Shown: one piece after another, positions 48,405-57,534 of the stretch | Numbering within the stretch: position 1 is the first letter of the stretch | How the letters are laid out: every line of letters begins with the position of its first letter | Source of the DNA: Streptomyces roseolus | GTDB taxonomy: Bacteria > Actinomycetota > Actinomycetes > Streptomycetales > Streptomycetaceae | DNA length: 64,000 nucleotides | NCBI RefSeq assembly: GCF_014649855.1 | Contig: NZ_BMTV01000004.1 | Span: forward strand, 144,925 to 208,924 | Reading direction: 5' to 3' | Made by a program: the position numbers and the translations under genes | The notes under the pieces: generated by a model | Database searches by the model: none | What the model saw: the letters and a program-made list of their open reading frames with translations, nothing else | Told to the model about the DNA's origin: nothing

Positions 48405-50057
48405 ATGCCCAAGACCCGTTTCACCCGCGAGGAGATCAAGTCCTTCGCGCAGCTCTCCCCGTTCGAGCTGAAGGACAAGTTCATCACCCTCGCCCAGGCC
48501 GCCCAGGCCGACCGCCCCGGCCAGAAGGGCACGTCGTCGGTCCAGATGCTCAACGCGGGCCGCGGCAACCCGAACTGGATCGCCACCAGCCCCCGCGAGG
48601 CGTTCTACGCGCTCGGCTACTTCGCGCTCTCCGAGTCGCGCCGGGTGTGGACCGCCGACGACCTGGGCGGCATGCCCGAACTCAAGGGCTCGGGAGCCCG
48701 TTTCGACACCTTCGTCCGGCAGCACCCGGACCTGCCCGGCGTCGAACTGCTCCAGAAGTCGGTCGAGTACGCCGTCGAGCGCTTCGGCTTCGACAAGGAC
48801 GCCTTCGTCCACGAGCTGACCGACAGCACCATCGGCGACAACTACCCGGTGCCGGACCGCATCCTCACCCACACCGAGCAGGTCGTCCGCGGCTACGTCG
48901 AGGACGAGATGTTCGACAAGCGGCCGCCGGAGGGGAACGTCTCGTACTTCGCCACCGAGGGCGGCACCGCCGCCATGTGCTACATCTTCGACTCCCTGAT
49001 GAAGAACGGGATCCTGCGGAAGGGCGACCGGATCGCCCTCATGGTGCCGGTCTTCACCCCGTACATCGAGATCCCCGAGCTCGACACGTACGAGTTCGAC
49101 GTCGTCCACGTCAACGCCTCGCTCTTCGCCGAGACCGGCGTCCGCGAGTGGCGGTACCCGGAGGAGGAGGTCGCCAAGCTGGCGGACCCGTCGATCAAAC
49201 TGCTCTGCCTGGTCAACCCCTCCAACCCGCCGTCCCTCGCGCTGAGTCAGCGGGTCGCGAACCAGCTCAAGGACATCGTCGCCGAGAAGAACCCGAACCT
49301 GGTCATCGTCACCGACGACGTCTACGGCACCTTCGTCCCCGGCTTCCGCTCGGTCGCCGCCGACCTGCCGCACAACACCCTGCTCGTGTACTCGTACTCC
49401 AAGCACTACGGCTGCACGGGGCACCGCCTCGGCGTCATCGGCCTCCACGACGACAACGTCATCGACCGGATGATCTCCGAGCTGCCGGCCGCCGAGAAGG
49501 AACGCCTGGCCAAGCGGTACGGGACGCTCACCCTGGAGCCGGAGAAGATCCGCTTCATCGACCGGCTGGTCGCCGACTCCCGGCAGGTCGCCCTCAACCA
49601 CACCGCCGGCCTGTCGCTGCCGCAGCAGGTCATGATGACCCTGTTCTCCCTCTTCGACATGCTGCCGGAGGGCCAGGAGTACAAGGAGCGGCTGCGGGCG
49701 ATCGTGCGGCAGCGGCTCGACCTGCTCCTCGAAGGGGCCCGGATGAAGATCGCCGAGGACGACAAGCGGGCCGGGTACTACATCGAGCTCGACCTGCTCG
49801 CGGAGGCCGAACGGGTCCACGGCAAGGACTTCGCCGACTTCCTGGAGAAGGAGTACGAGCCCGTCGACCCGCTCTTCCGGCTCGCCGAGCAGACCGGCGT
49901 CGTCCTCCTCAACGGCGGCGGCTTCGACGGCCCCGAGTGGTCGGTCCGCGTCTCGCTGGCCAACCTGGACGACCTCGACTACCTGAAGATCGGCCACCAC
50001 CTGCGGACGATCTTCGACGACTACGGGCGGGAGTGGCAGGCCTCCCGGGGCGTCTGA
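48405..50057 (+). CDS. aspD: Aspartate 4-decarboxylase (PLP, AspD)
   Basis: A 550-residue fold-type I PLP enzyme, as long as known aspartate 4-decarboxylases. Marks: an N-terminal extension with ARGNPNW-like NAGRGNPNWIATSPREAF, the TEGGTAAMCYIFDSL phosphate-side region, CLVNPSNPPS, and the Schiff-base lysine in YSYSKHYGCTGHRLG. It converts aspartate to alanine plus CO2, with a side aminotransferase activity. With the two exchangers it forms an aspartate-in, alanine-out cycle that consumes a proton inside the cell. ATG 48405 has GAAGGA upstream. Confidence 0.93.
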   Translation: MPKTRFTREEIKSFAQLSPFELKDKFITLAQAAQADRPGQKGTSSVQMLNAGRGNPNWIATSPREAFYALGYFALSESRRVWTADDLGGMPELKGSGARFDTFVRQHPDLPGVELLQKSVEYAVERFGFDKDAFVHELTDSTIGDNYPVPDRILTHTEQVVRGYVEDEMFDKRPPEGNVSYFATEGGTAAMCYIFDSLMKNGILRKGDRIALMVPVFTPYIEIPELDTYEFDVVHVNASLFAETGVREWRYPEEEVAKLADPSIKLLCLVNPSNPPSLALSQRVANQLKDIVAEKNPNLVIVTDDVYGTFVPGFRSVAADLPHNTLLVYSYSKHYGCTGHRLGVIGLHDDNVIDRMISELPAAEKERLAKRYGTLTLEPEKIRFIDRLVADSRQVALNHTAGLSLPQQVMMTLFSLFDMLPEGQEYKERLRAIVRQRLDLLLEGARMKIAEDDKRAGYYIELDLLAEAERVHGKDFADFLEKEYEPVDPLFRLAEQTGVVLLNGGGFDGPEWSVRVSLANLDDLDYLKIGHHLRTIFDDYGREWQASRGV

Positions 50058-50070
50058 CGCACGACGGAGG

Positions 50071-50110
50071 CGTGCCCCGGCCGGAGGTGGGGTGGTCCGG
50101 CCGGGGCACG
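50071..50110. terminator. Terminator of the asp operon
   Basis: A perfect 15-bp stem (50071-50085 with 50096-50110) and a 10-nt loop, 14 bp after the aspD stop and 23 bp before the convergent chitinase end. Confidence 0.88.
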
Positions 50111-50132
50111 CGGTGTGGGGGGACGGGAAGGT

Positions 50133-51656
50133 CTACCGGTAGGCGGCGAAGGCCTTCGTGAAGGCCAGCGGCTGCTGGAGGATCGAGGAGCAGGTGGCGT
50201 CGGCGTGGTTCACGGCGCCGGCCGCGCACTGCTTGTCCCGGGTCGAGGACCACATGGACAGCCGGCCGATCCCCTTGGACCGCGCGAAGTCGACCAGCTG
50301 GGCGGCGTCGTCGACCCTGAAGACCTCGGAGACGACGTCGTTCACGCCGATCATGGGGGTGACGCCGACCGTCTTCCAGGCGGCGGCGTCGGAGAGGCCG
50401 AGGACGCCCTTCAGCTGGGCCTGGGTGGCGGTCGCGGCCTGGATCGCGTACGTGCCCATGTCGGCGCCGTAGGCGGGGCCGTAGTCCATCGCCATGATGT
50501 TGACCGCGTCGACCCGGACGCCGTTCCGCTTCGCGTCGGCGAGCAGGCTCACCCCGGGCTGGGTGAGGCCCTCGGGCATCACCGGCAGGGTGAAGGAGAC
50601 GTCCAGGCCGGGGTGCGTCCTCTGGAGCGCGGCGACGGCCTGGGAGCGGCGGGTGTTGGCGGCCGTGTCGGGCAGTGCGGCGCCCTCGACGTCGAAGTCG
50701 ACCTTGGTGAGCCCGTACTGGTCGACGACCTTGCCGTACGCCTTCGCCAGGTCGGCGGCGGTCGCGCAGTTCAGCGCCAGTTCGTGGCCGGCGGCGCCGC
50801 CGAAGGAGACCCGGACGTCGCCGCCCCTGGCGCGGAGGGCGCCGATCTGGGCGGCCACCTTGTCGGACCCGAGCTCGGTGACCCCGCCCCACAGGGGGAC
50901 GCAGGAGCCGCCGGAGGTGATGAAGGCGAGGGTGAACTCCTTCACCCCGGTGGCGTCGGCGGTGGCGAGCAGGTCGTACGCCGGGTGGAGCGAGGTGTCG
51001 ACGTAGGGGGCGAACCGGGCGGCGGTGGCGGGGCTTCCGGTGGTGGTCGGGGCGGGCGTGGGGGTCGGGGTCGGCTTCGGGGGCGCGGTGGCGGTCGCCG
51101 TGGCCGTGGGGGTCGGGGTCGGCTTCGGGCCCGTCGTGGCGGTGGCGGTCGGCTTCGGGCTCGTGGTGGCGGTCGGCGGCGTGGTGGCGGTGGGGCGGCC
51201 GCCGGGGGTGGGGGCGGGGCCGCCGGCCGAGCAGGCGGCCTTGTCGATGAGGCAGCCGGCCGGGTCCCCGGCCTGTCCGGCCGCCGAGGTCACGAAACCG
51301 ACGGTGACGGACTGGCCGGGGGCGAGCCGCCGGTTCCAGCTCGCGGGCTTCACGGTGACGTGCCGGCCCGAGACCGTGTGGTCGCCGTTCCACAGGGAGC
51401 CGATCGTGGTCCCGGCGGGCAGGTCGAACTCCAGCGTCCAGTCGGACCGGGCCGCCGAGGTCTCGTTGGTGATCACGTACTGGCCGGTGTAGCCGCCGGT
51501 CCAGGAGGAGGTCCGGGTGTAGGCGGCGGCGACGGCGGCGGCCTGGGCGGTGCCGGTGAGGGCGAGGACCGTGCCTCCGGTGACGGCCGCGGCCACGACC
51601 GCGCCGACGGCCTTCGTACGGCCGCTGGTCCTGCGCCGGTGCCCGTTGCTGCCCAT
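50133..51656 (-). CDS. Secreted CBM2-GH18 chitinase-like protein
   Basis: A 507-residue protein. A signal peptide ends near residue 40 (TGTAQAAAVAA). An N-terminal CBM2 (residues about 45-145) is followed by a Thr/Pro-rich linker of about 60 residues made of PKPTPTPTATATAT-type repeats. The GH18 domain has the catalytic DxxDxDxE-type site as GLTKVDFDVEG, plus RVSFGGAAGHE and NIMAMDYGPAYG. Such chitinases act on chitin, but the CBM2 could also bind cellulose. ATG 51656 has GGAGG at 7-8 nt. An 11-bp-period direct repeat lies about 100 bp upstream. Confidence 0.92.
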   Translation of the reverse strand: MGSNGHRRRTSGRTKAVGAVVAAAVTGGTVLALTGTAQAAAVAAAYTRTSSWTGGYTGQYVITNETSAARSDWTLEFDLPAGTTIGSLWNGDHTVSGRHVTVKPASWNRRLAPGQSVTVGFVTSAAGQAGDPAGCLIDKAACSAGGPAPTPGGRPTATTPPTATTSPKPTATATTGPKPTPTPTATATATAPPKPTPTPTPAPTTTGSPATAARFAPYVDTSLHPAYDLLATADATGVKEFTLAFITSGGSCVPLWGGVTELGSDKVAAQIGALRARGGDVRVSFGGAAGHELALNCATAADLAKAYGKVVDQYGLTKVDFDVEGAALPDTAANTRRSQAVAALQRTHPGLDVSFTLPVMPEGLTQPGVSLLADAKRNGVRVDAVNIMAMDYGPAYGADMGTYAIQAATATQAQLKGVLGLSDAAAWKTVGVTPMIGVNDVVSEVFRVDDAAQLVDFARSKGIGRLSMWSSTRDKQCAAGAVNHADATCSSILQQPLAFTKAFAAYR

Positions 51657-51754
51657 GCGTGCTGCCTCCGTGGTGCGGGGGGTGTGGGGGTGCGGGCAGC
51701 ACGCTAGCGTCGGCCGATCGGACAATTGCCGCAGGACGGACCGCGGTCGGGATC

Positions 51755-51772
51755 CTTAGGCTCCGCTTAAGC
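51755..51772. promoter_or_regulatory. 11-bp-period direct repeat, possible OmpR-type binding site
   Basis: CTTAGGC-TCCG-CTTAAGC: two 7-bp half-sites with an 11-bp period. OmpR-family regulators bind this geometry. It lies between the histidine kinase stop and the chitinase start, about 100 bp from the latter. Confidence 0.45.
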
Positions 51773-51795
51773 CGGCCATCACCACGGGCAAAGGT

Positions 51796-53187
51796 TCAGC
51801 GCCGGCCGGCCTTGCGGCGGCGGGCCGGACGGTGCGAGCGGCGGCCCCCGGAGCCGTCGGCGCGGTGGCCGCCGAGCCCGATCCAGACGCGCACCTCCGT
51901 GCCGCCGAGGACCGAGCGGCCGAGGCGGACGTCGCCTCCGGTGGTCTCGGCCATGCGGCGCACGATGTCGAGGCCGAGGCCCGTGGAGCCGGCCCGGGTG
52001 CCGCTGTTGCCGCGGGCGAGCGCGGCGTCCGGGTCGGCGATGCCGGGCCCGGCGTCGGAGACGAGGACGATGACGGCGTCGTCTCCGTTGTGGACGTCGA
52101 CGGAGAAGGCGGTGCCCTCCGGGGTGTGCCGGAAGACGTTGCCGAGCAGCGCGTCGAGGGCGGCGACCAGCTCGGGGCGCGCCACCGGGATCCGTACCGG
52201 ACGCTCCACGCCGGCGAGGCGGACGAGCCGCCCCTCGTCCTCGGCGAGCGCGGACCAGAACTCCATCCGCTCGCGCACCACTTCGGCGGCGTCGCAGCCC
52301 GCCCCCGGGCCGGTCCGCGGGGTGGTCCGCGGCTTGGCCTCGCGGGCGGTGCGGATGATGGTGTCGACCTCCCGCTCCAGCTGCTCGACGGCGGCCCGGG
52401 TCTGGTCGGCCGCGGGCCCGGAACCGAGCGAGGCCGCGTTGAGGCGGAGCACGGTGAGCGGGGTGCGCAGCCGGTGCGAGAGGTCGGCGGCGAGCTCGCG
52501 TTCGTTGGCGAGGAGCTGGACGACCTGGTCGGCCATGGAGTTGAAGGCGACGGCCGCCGACTTCAGTTCGGGCGGGCCCTCCTCGGTGACCCGGGCGCCG
52601 AGCCGGCCCTCGCCGAGCTCGTGGGCGGCGCGGGCGAGGCGCTGCGCGGGGCGGACCATGCGGACGCCGAGCCGGTCGGCGACGGCGAGGGAGCCGACGA
52701 TCAGGGCGACGCCGACCCCGGCGAGGACCAGCCAGGCGGTGGCGACGCCGTTGGTCACCTCGCCCTCGGGGACGAAGAGTTCGACGACGGCGACCTTCCC
52801 GGAGCTGAGCGCGGTCGGCTGGAGCAGGGCGTAGCCGCCGGGCACCTCGGCGATCGAGGCGCGGCCGAGGGTGCGGGTGGCGGTCAGCTCCTCGGTGCCG
52901 GCCCGGCGGGTGCCGATCTCCAGGGCCCGGCCGTCGGGTGCGGCGGGCGGGACGTGCACGGCGAGCCGGCCGGCGGCGCCGTCCTCGGTGGTGGCGACGG
53001 CCTTCTCCAGCTCCGTCCGGTCGGTGGTGATCGCGAGGACCGGGGCGAGGCCGGCGGCGCGCCGCTCGGCGTTGGAGAAGGCCCGGTCGCGGGCCATCTC
53101 CTTGACGACGAGGCCGAGGGGGACGGCGAAGGCGATGACGACCATGGCGGTGACGGCCAGCGACACCTTCACGAGGGCCCATCTCAC
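51796..53187 (-). CDS. Sensor histidine kinase
   Basis: A 463-residue kinase. A membrane helix spans residues about 5-28. An extracellular region of about 120 residues leads to a second helix near 150-172 and a HAMP domain. The H-box is ELAADLSHRLRTPLTVLRLN. The ATPase domain has LLGNVFRHTPEG (N box), VSDAGPGIADPD (G1) and GSTGLGLDIVRRM (G2), and a basic tail follows. GTG 53187 lies 16 bp after the response regulator stop. The signal is unknown. Confidence 0.92.
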   Translation of the reverse strand: MRWALVKVSLAVTAMVVIAFAVPLGLVVKEMARDRAFSNAERRAAGLAPVLAITTDRTELEKAVATTEDGAAGRLAVHVPPAAPDGRALEIGTRRAGTEELTATRTLGRASIAEVPGGYALLQPTALSSGKVAVVELFVPEGEVTNGVATAWLVLAGVGVALIVGSLAVADRLGVRMVRPAQRLARAAHELGEGRLGARVTEEGPPELKSAAVAFNSMADQVVQLLANERELAADLSHRLRTPLTVLRLNAASLGSGPAADQTRAAVEQLEREVDTIIRTAREAKPRTTPRTGPGAGCDAAEVVRERMEFWSALAEDEGRLVRLAGVERPVRIPVARPELVAALDALLGNVFRHTPEGTAFSVDVHNGDDAVIVLVSDAGPGIADPDAALARGNSGTRAGSTGLGLDIVRRMAETTGGDVRLGRSVLGGTEVRVWIGLGGHRADGSGGRRSHRPARRRKAGRR

Positions 53188-53203
53188 GGCCGGTGCCCCC
53201 GTG

Positions 53204-53905
53204 TCACGGCTGCCGCTCCCGCGGCGGTTCCAGCTTCACGCCGACGCCGCGCAGGGTGTGGAGGTAGCGGGGCCGGGCGGCGGTCTCGCCCAGCTTGCGC
53301 CGCAGCCACGACAGGTGGACGTCGATGGTCTGGTCGTCCCCGTAGGCCTGCTGCCACACCTCGGCGAGCAGTTCCCTGCGCGGCACGACGACGCCGGGCC
53401 GGCCGGCGAGGAAGGCGAGCAGGTCGAACTCGCGCCGGGTCAGGTCGAGCGCGGTGCCGTCGAGTTCGGCCTGGCGGCGCAACGGGTCGATGACGAGCCC
53501 GCCGACGCGGATCTCCGGGGTCGGCGCGGGCTCCCCGGAGCCGACCCGGGAGCGGCGCAGCACGGCGGCCATCCGGGCGGTGAGGTGCTCGACGGAGAAG
53601 GGCTTCACCAGGTAGTCGTCCGCCCCCGCGTGCAGCAGCCGGACGATCTCCGCCTCGTCGTCCCGGGCGGTCGCGATGATCACCGGTACGTCGGTGATGC
53701 CGCGCAGCATCTTCAGCGCCTCGGACCCGTCCAGATCGGGCAGACCGAGGTCGAGGACGACCACGTCGAAGCGGAAATGGGCGACCTCGCGCAGCGCCTC
53801 CAGGGCCGTGCCGACGCTCCGTACCGTGTAGGAGGCTTCCGTCAGCTGGCGGATGAGGGCGGAGCGCACGAACGGGTCGTCCTCGACCACGAGCACACTT
53901 GCCAT
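53204..53905 (-). CDS. OmpR-family response regulator
   Basis: A 233-residue regulator. The receiver domain carries the acidic pair in VVEDDPF, the phospho-acceptor D52 in VVVLDLGLPD, and the conserved lysine in DDYLVKPFS. The winged-helix DNA-binding domain spans about 130-228 (LDLTRREFDLLAFLAGRPG, DVHLSWLRRKLGE). ATG 53905 gives the normal N terminus; upstream in-frame starts add unrelated sequence. It is operonic with the kinase. Targets unknown; the direct repeat at 51755-51772 is a candidate. Confidence 0.93.
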   Translation of the reverse strand: MASVLVVEDDPFVRSALIRQLTEASYTVRSVGTALEALREVAHFRFDVVVLDLGLPDLDGSEALKMLRGITDVPVIIATARDDEAEIVRLLHAGADDYLVKPFSVEHLTARMAAVLRRSRVGSGEPAPTPEIRVGGLVIDPLRRQAELDGTALDLTRREFDLLAFLAGRPGVVVPRRELLAEVWQQAYGDDQTIDVHLSWLRRKLGETAARPRYLHTLRGVGVKLEPPRERQP

Positions 53906-53984
53906 GGGCCGCACCGTACGCCATCCGGGGGACGCCCCGGTCACTCCGCACCTTCCGGTCCGTGCCGTACGGGCGTGGTGCACC

Positions 53985-54560
53985 ATGGCCCGGATGCGAA
54001 GAGGAATCGTTCACGTCCTGGCCTGGTCGCTCGCCACCGGCGCGGCGGTCACGCTCTCCTGGTGGGGAGTGCACACCGTGCTGTCCGGCACGGTCTACGA
54101 CCCGCCGCGCGCCCTGCCGCTGCCGGTCGGCCCGCCGGAGGACCCGGCGCCGGCCGGGACGGCGATCGGCGACCCGGTGACGGCCTCGACGCGCCGCCCG
54201 TCGCCTCCCCCCGCTCCCCCGTCGTCACCGGCGCCGTCGTCGCCCTCGCCGGCGTCGTCGTCCTCGTCCGCGCCGGGAACCGCCGCCGCTCCGTCCACCC
54301 GGCCCGCCGCCCCGCCGTCGGCCACGGCGGGCTCCTCCGTGAGGACGACCTCGGTGGACGGCGGCCGGGTGACCTTCGACCTGGGCGAGAGCTCCGCCGA
54401 GCTGGTCTCGGCGATCCCGGCCTCGGGCTGGCGGATGCAGGTGTGGAAGCAGCCGTCGTGGATCCGGGTGACCTTCACGCGGGGCGACCGCGAGGTGTCG
54501 GTCTTCTGCGTGTGGCACGACTCGGCGCCCCGGGTGGAGGTCGACGACCGCACGAACTAG
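53985..54560 (+). CDS. Hypothetical membrane-anchored protein
   Basis: A 191-residue protein with one N-terminal membrane helix (VLAWSLATGAAVTLSWWGVH). About 80 residues of Pro/Ser/Ala linker follow, then a small extracytoplasmic domain of about 70 residues (VDGGRVTFDLGESSAELVSA, WKQPSWIRVTFTRGDREVSV) that looks beta-rich. ATG 53985 is chosen; ATG 53994 is an alternative. It is divergent from the response regulator, so it may be a target or accessory of that system. No family recognised. Confidence 0.7.
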   Translation: MARMRRGIVHVLAWSLATGAAVTLSWWGVHTVLSGTVYDPPRALPLPVGPPEDPAPAGTAIGDPVTASTRRPSPPPAPPSSPAPSSPSPASSSSSAPGTAAAPSTRPAAPPSATAGSSVRTTSVDGGRVTFDLGESSAELVSAIPASGWRMQVWKQPSWIRVTFTRGDREVSVFCVWHDSAPRVEVDDRTN

Positions 54561-54576
54561 CGGGGCGCCGGGCGCG

Positions 54577-55440
54577 CTAGCGGAAGACGGACGGCGGGGG
54601 TGCGGGCGAGGCCTTCGCGGTGGCGTCGGTGACGGCGGCGGCGCCGCCGGTGAAGTCGGCGAGGGCGCGGCCGTGTTCGACGCGGCCGGGGTGCGGGTCG
54701 GTGGCGACCCGGCGGGTGAGGTCGGCGACGGGGAGCGCGCGGTCGGAGGCGACGAGGACCGCGTTGCCGAAGCGGCGGCCTCGCAGCACGGTCGGGTCGG
54801 CGATCAGGGCGAGTTCGGGGAAGACGCCGGCGGCGGTGGCGATCTGGCCGCGGAGATGGGCGAGCGGCGGGCCGTCGGCGAGATTGGCGGCGTACGTGCC
54901 TCCGGGCCGCAGCGCGCGCCGCACCTCGTCGAGGAACTCGGTGCTGGTGAGGTGGGCGGGGGTGCGGGCGCTGCGGAAGACGTCCGCGATGATCAGGTCG
55001 GCCCAGCCGTCGGGGACCTTCGCGAGTCCGGCGCGGGCGTCGACGGCGCGGACCCGGATCCGGGCGCCGGGGTCGAGCGGCAGTTCGCGGCGGACGAGGC
55101 GGACCAGGGGTTCGTCGAGCTCGACGACCTGCTGGGTGGAGCGGGGCCGGGTCGCGGCGACGTACCGGGCGAGGGTGAAGGCGCCGCCGCCGAGGTGCAC
55201 GGCCTGGAGGGGGCGGCCGGGCGGGGCGGCGAGGTCGGCGACGTGGCCGAGCCTCCGCTGGTACTCGAAGGTGAGCGCGGCGGGGTCGTCGAGGTCCACG
55301 TGGGACTGCGGGGCGCCGTCGAGGAACAGCGTCCAGGCGCGGGGGCGGTCGCGGTCGGGTATCAGTTCGGCGAGCCCGCCGTCGACGGTCTCGGAGACGG
55401 TGCCCGCCGCCACCCGTTCGCTCTGCTTCTTCCTGGCCAT
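54577..55440 (-). CDS. Spermidine synthase-like methyltransferase-fold protein
   Basis: A 287-residue protein. The SAM/decarboxy-SAM-binding fold appears as AVHLGGGAFTLARYVAATRP (motif I, near residue 80), VVELDEPLVRLVRRELPL and DLIIADVFRSARTPAHLTS. The motif I glycines are kept, but the polyamine-synthase Asp-rich site (usually DGGDG) reads HLGGG, so true spermidine synthesis is doubtful. Streptomycetes carry several such fused-type paralogues of unknown role. ATG 55440. Its 3' end meets the convergent membrane protein gene after 16 bp. Confidence 0.85.
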   Translation of the reverse strand: MARKKQSERVAAGTVSETVDGGLAELIPDRDRPRAWTLFLDGAPQSHVDLDDPAALTFEYQRRLGHVADLAAPPGRPLQAVHLGGGAFTLARYVAATRPRSTQQVVELDEPLVRLVRRELPLDPGARIRVRAVDARAGLAKVPDGWADLIIADVFRSARTPAHLTSTEFLDEVRRALRPGGTYAANLADGPPLAHLRGQIATAAGVFPELALIADPTVLRGRRFGNAVLVASDRALPVADLTRRVATDPHPGRVEHGRALADFTGGAAAVTDATAKASPAPPPSVFR

Positions 55441-55473
55441 CCGTCCATTATCGGCGGGCCCGGAAGGCGGCGT

Positions 55474-55947
55474 TCAGTGACAGCCGTCGGCCGCCTCGAT
55501 GAGGCGGGCCGCCTCGCCGAGGGCGCGGCGCAGGTCGGCGGGGTCGGTGACCGGGCCGGTGTCGCCGGGGGGCAGCAGCCAGCCGGCCGGGCGGGGCGCG
55601 TCCCCGGCGGGCTCGGGCAGTTCGGGGAGCTCGGGGAGGCGCAGGCCGCGCCCGGAGGTGCGGGTGCAGGCACTGCCGGGGAGGTCCCAGGCGGCGGCGG
55701 TGCCGGGCGGGACGAGGAAGCCGAGGGTGTCGCAGGCGCCGTCGTGGAGGACGGGCCCGACGGCGGGGACGCCCCGGCGGCGGAGGATGTCGACGGCCTC
55801 CAGGCCCTGCCGGGCGGGCACGGTCACCAGGTCGCAGGGCTCGACGGCTCCGGTGCCGGCCGTGGTCGCGGCGGGCACGCCGGGCGTCACCGTCGTGGTC
55901 GCGGCCGTGGGCGTGGTCGTCTCGAAAGGCGCGGCGTTCTCGGACAT
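55474..55947 (-). CDS. Hypothetical protein, faintly PrimPol-like
   Basis: A 157-residue soluble protein with a Thr-rich N terminus. The core (DLVTVPARQGLEAVDILRRR, GFLVPPGTAAAWDLPGSACT, GWLLPPGDTGPVTDPADLRR) recalls short proteins related to bifunctional primase/polymerase N-terminal domains in Streptomyces, but I see no catalytic triad. ATG 55947 has GAGGAGG 6 nt upstream, a strong start. It is divergent from the XRE/TPR regulator gene across 225 bp. Function unknown. Confidence 0.7.
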   Translation of the reverse strand: MSENAAPFETTTPTAATTTVTPGVPAATTAGTGAVEPCDLVTVPARQGLEAVDILRRRGVPAVGPVLHDGACDTLGFLVPPGTAAAWDLPGSACTRTSGRGLRLPELPELPEPAGDAPRPAGWLLPPGDTGPVTDPADLRRALGEAARLIEAADGCH

Positions 55948-56172
55948 GGACCCCTCCTCGCTTCCCTGAGGAGACACGTTCCGTCTCTCCCATACGGTTC
56001 AACGCCCGTGCGCGTCAACGGCTACGGCGGCACGCCGCCGCAAAGGATGGCAGTTCATGGCAGATCGCAGGCGAGATATCCGATTTGTAGCCAAACTCAG
56101 CGTAGGCATCCGGTCACAGCAGGTACGTTCTTGCCGCCGGAACACCCGGCAGCACCAGGAGAGGGCTCGGCC

Positions 56173-57459
56173 ATGGCCATGTCACGGGCAGTTCCCAATC
56201 TCGCCTTCCGACGGCTCCGCGGGCAGCACTCGCCGGCGGAGTTCGCCGCCACGGTCCGCCGGGCGGCACGGGAGATCGGCGAACAGGTCGCGTGCGACGC
56301 CCGCTACATCGGGCGCGTGGAGGCGGGCGAGATCCGCTGCCCGAACTACGCGTACGAGCGGGTCTTCCTGCACATGTTCCCCGGCCTCACCCTTGCCGAC
56401 CTGGGTTTCTCCGCACGGGAGGCGGTACGCGGCCGACGGCAGGCCGCCCCGGCCGGGGCCTCGGGGCCCCCCGCCCTCCCGACCCGGAACGATGAGGAGA
56501 GCGACGTGCTGCGTCGCGCATTCATGACGAGCGGCACCGCCACCCTGGCGGCCGCCTCCTGGGGACTCGGCTCCACCGCCGCCGCGATCCCCAGCCCCCG
56601 CGGCACCCACCGCATCGGCGAGGCCGAGGTCCGCGCCGTCGAGGACGCCGTGCGCCGGATCCGCCTGCTGGACGACCGGCACGGCGCCGACGGCCTCTAC
56701 AAGGTCGCCACCCAGCCGCTCCGCAGCGCCTACCGCCTGCTCGACCAGGGCACCGCCGCCCGCCGCTCCACCGAGGACCGGCTGCTCGCGGGCGCGGGCG
56801 AACTGTCCCTCTCCGTCGGCTGGCTCGCCCACGACTCGGGCCGCCACGAGGACGCCCGCTCCCACTACGCCGAAGCCCTCGCCACCGCCCGGGTCTCCGG
56901 GGACGCGGCGCTGGAGGCGCACGCCTTCTGCAACACCTCCTTCCTCGCCCGCGACACCGGCCGCTACCGCGAGGCCGTCCGCGCCGCCCAGGCCGGACTG
57001 CGCGCCGCCGGCCCGCTCGACTCCCCCCGGCTGCTCGCCCTGCTCTCCCTGCGCGAGGCCGCCGCCTGGGCCGGACTCGGCGACCGCTCGGCCGCCGAGG
57101 AGTGCCTCGGCCGCGCCCACGACCACTTCGGCCGCGGCCACGCCGACCAGGACCCCGAGTGGATGTCCTTCTTCGGCGAACCCGAACTGGAGGCCCTCGA
57201 ATCCCACTGCTGGGCCGCCCTCGGCGACTGGACCCGCGCCGCCCGGCACTCGTACCGCGCCACCGTCCTCCAGCACCCCCGCTTCGCCCGCAACCTCGCC
57301 CTCTACCGCGCCCAGCTCGCCGGCCACCTCGCCCGCGCCGGCCGCCGCGACGAGGCGGAGGCGGAGGCGCGGCGGGTGGCGGAATCGCTGGACGGGATCG
57401 CGTCGGCGCGGATCAGGGGGCTGCTGGCCGAAACGCGGCTCATCCTCACGGGAGGGTGA
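56173..57459 (+). CDS. XRE/TPR regulator (NsdA-like architecture)
   Basis: A 428-residue protein. The N-terminal HTH region (residues about 15-75) contains ACDARYIGRVEAGEIRCPNYAYE. Next comes a segment resembling a twin-arginine signal (LRRAFMTSGTATLAAASWGL), though with an HTH in front it is probably not exported. Helical TPR-like repeats follow (SGRHEDARSHYAEALATARV, TGRYREAVRAAQAGLRA, LGDWTRAARHSYRATVLQ). This layout is typical of Streptomyces NsdA-type developmental regulators. ATG 56173 has AGGAGAGGG upstream; ATG 56179 is possible. A hairpin and repeat array follow. Confidence 0.82.
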   Translation: MAMSRAVPNLAFRRLRGQHSPAEFAATVRRAAREIGEQVACDARYIGRVEAGEIRCPNYAYERVFLHMFPGLTLADLGFSAREAVRGRRQAAPAGASGPPALPTRNDEESDVLRRAFMTSGTATLAAASWGLGSTAAAIPSPRGTHRIGEAEVRAVEDAVRRIRLLDDRHGADGLYKVATQPLRSAYRLLDQGTAARRSTEDRLLAGAGELSLSVGWLAHDSGRHEDARSHYAEALATARVSGDAALEAHAFCNTSFLARDTGRYREAVRAAQAGLRAAGPLDSPRLLALLSLREAAAWAGLGDRSAAEECLGRAHDHFGRGHADQDPEWMSFFGEPELEALESHCWAALGDWTRAARHSYRATVLQHPRFARNLALYRAQLAGHLARAGRRDEAEAEARRVAESLDGIASARIRGLLAETRLILTGG

Positions 57460-57463
57460 GAGC

Positions 57464-57492
57464 GGGATATCGGATCCAATGTCCGATATCCC
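57464..57492. terminator. Hairpin after the XRE/TPR gene
   Basis: GGGATATCGGA (57464-57474) and TCCGATATCCC (57482-57492): perfect 11-bp arms and a 7-nt loop, 5 bp after the stop. Unusually AT-containing for this genome. Probable terminator and the first part of the repeat region. Confidence 0.75.
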
Positions 57493-57499
57493 AGAGATG

Positions 57500-57534
57500 G
57501 ATCCGGGATCCGGGATCCGGGATCCGGGATCCGG
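57500..57534. repeat. Five tandem copies of a 7-bp unit
   Basis: GATCCGG repeated five times without error, so every junction makes a GGATCC palindrome. It lies between convergent genes and can fold on itself. Confidence 0.95.
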
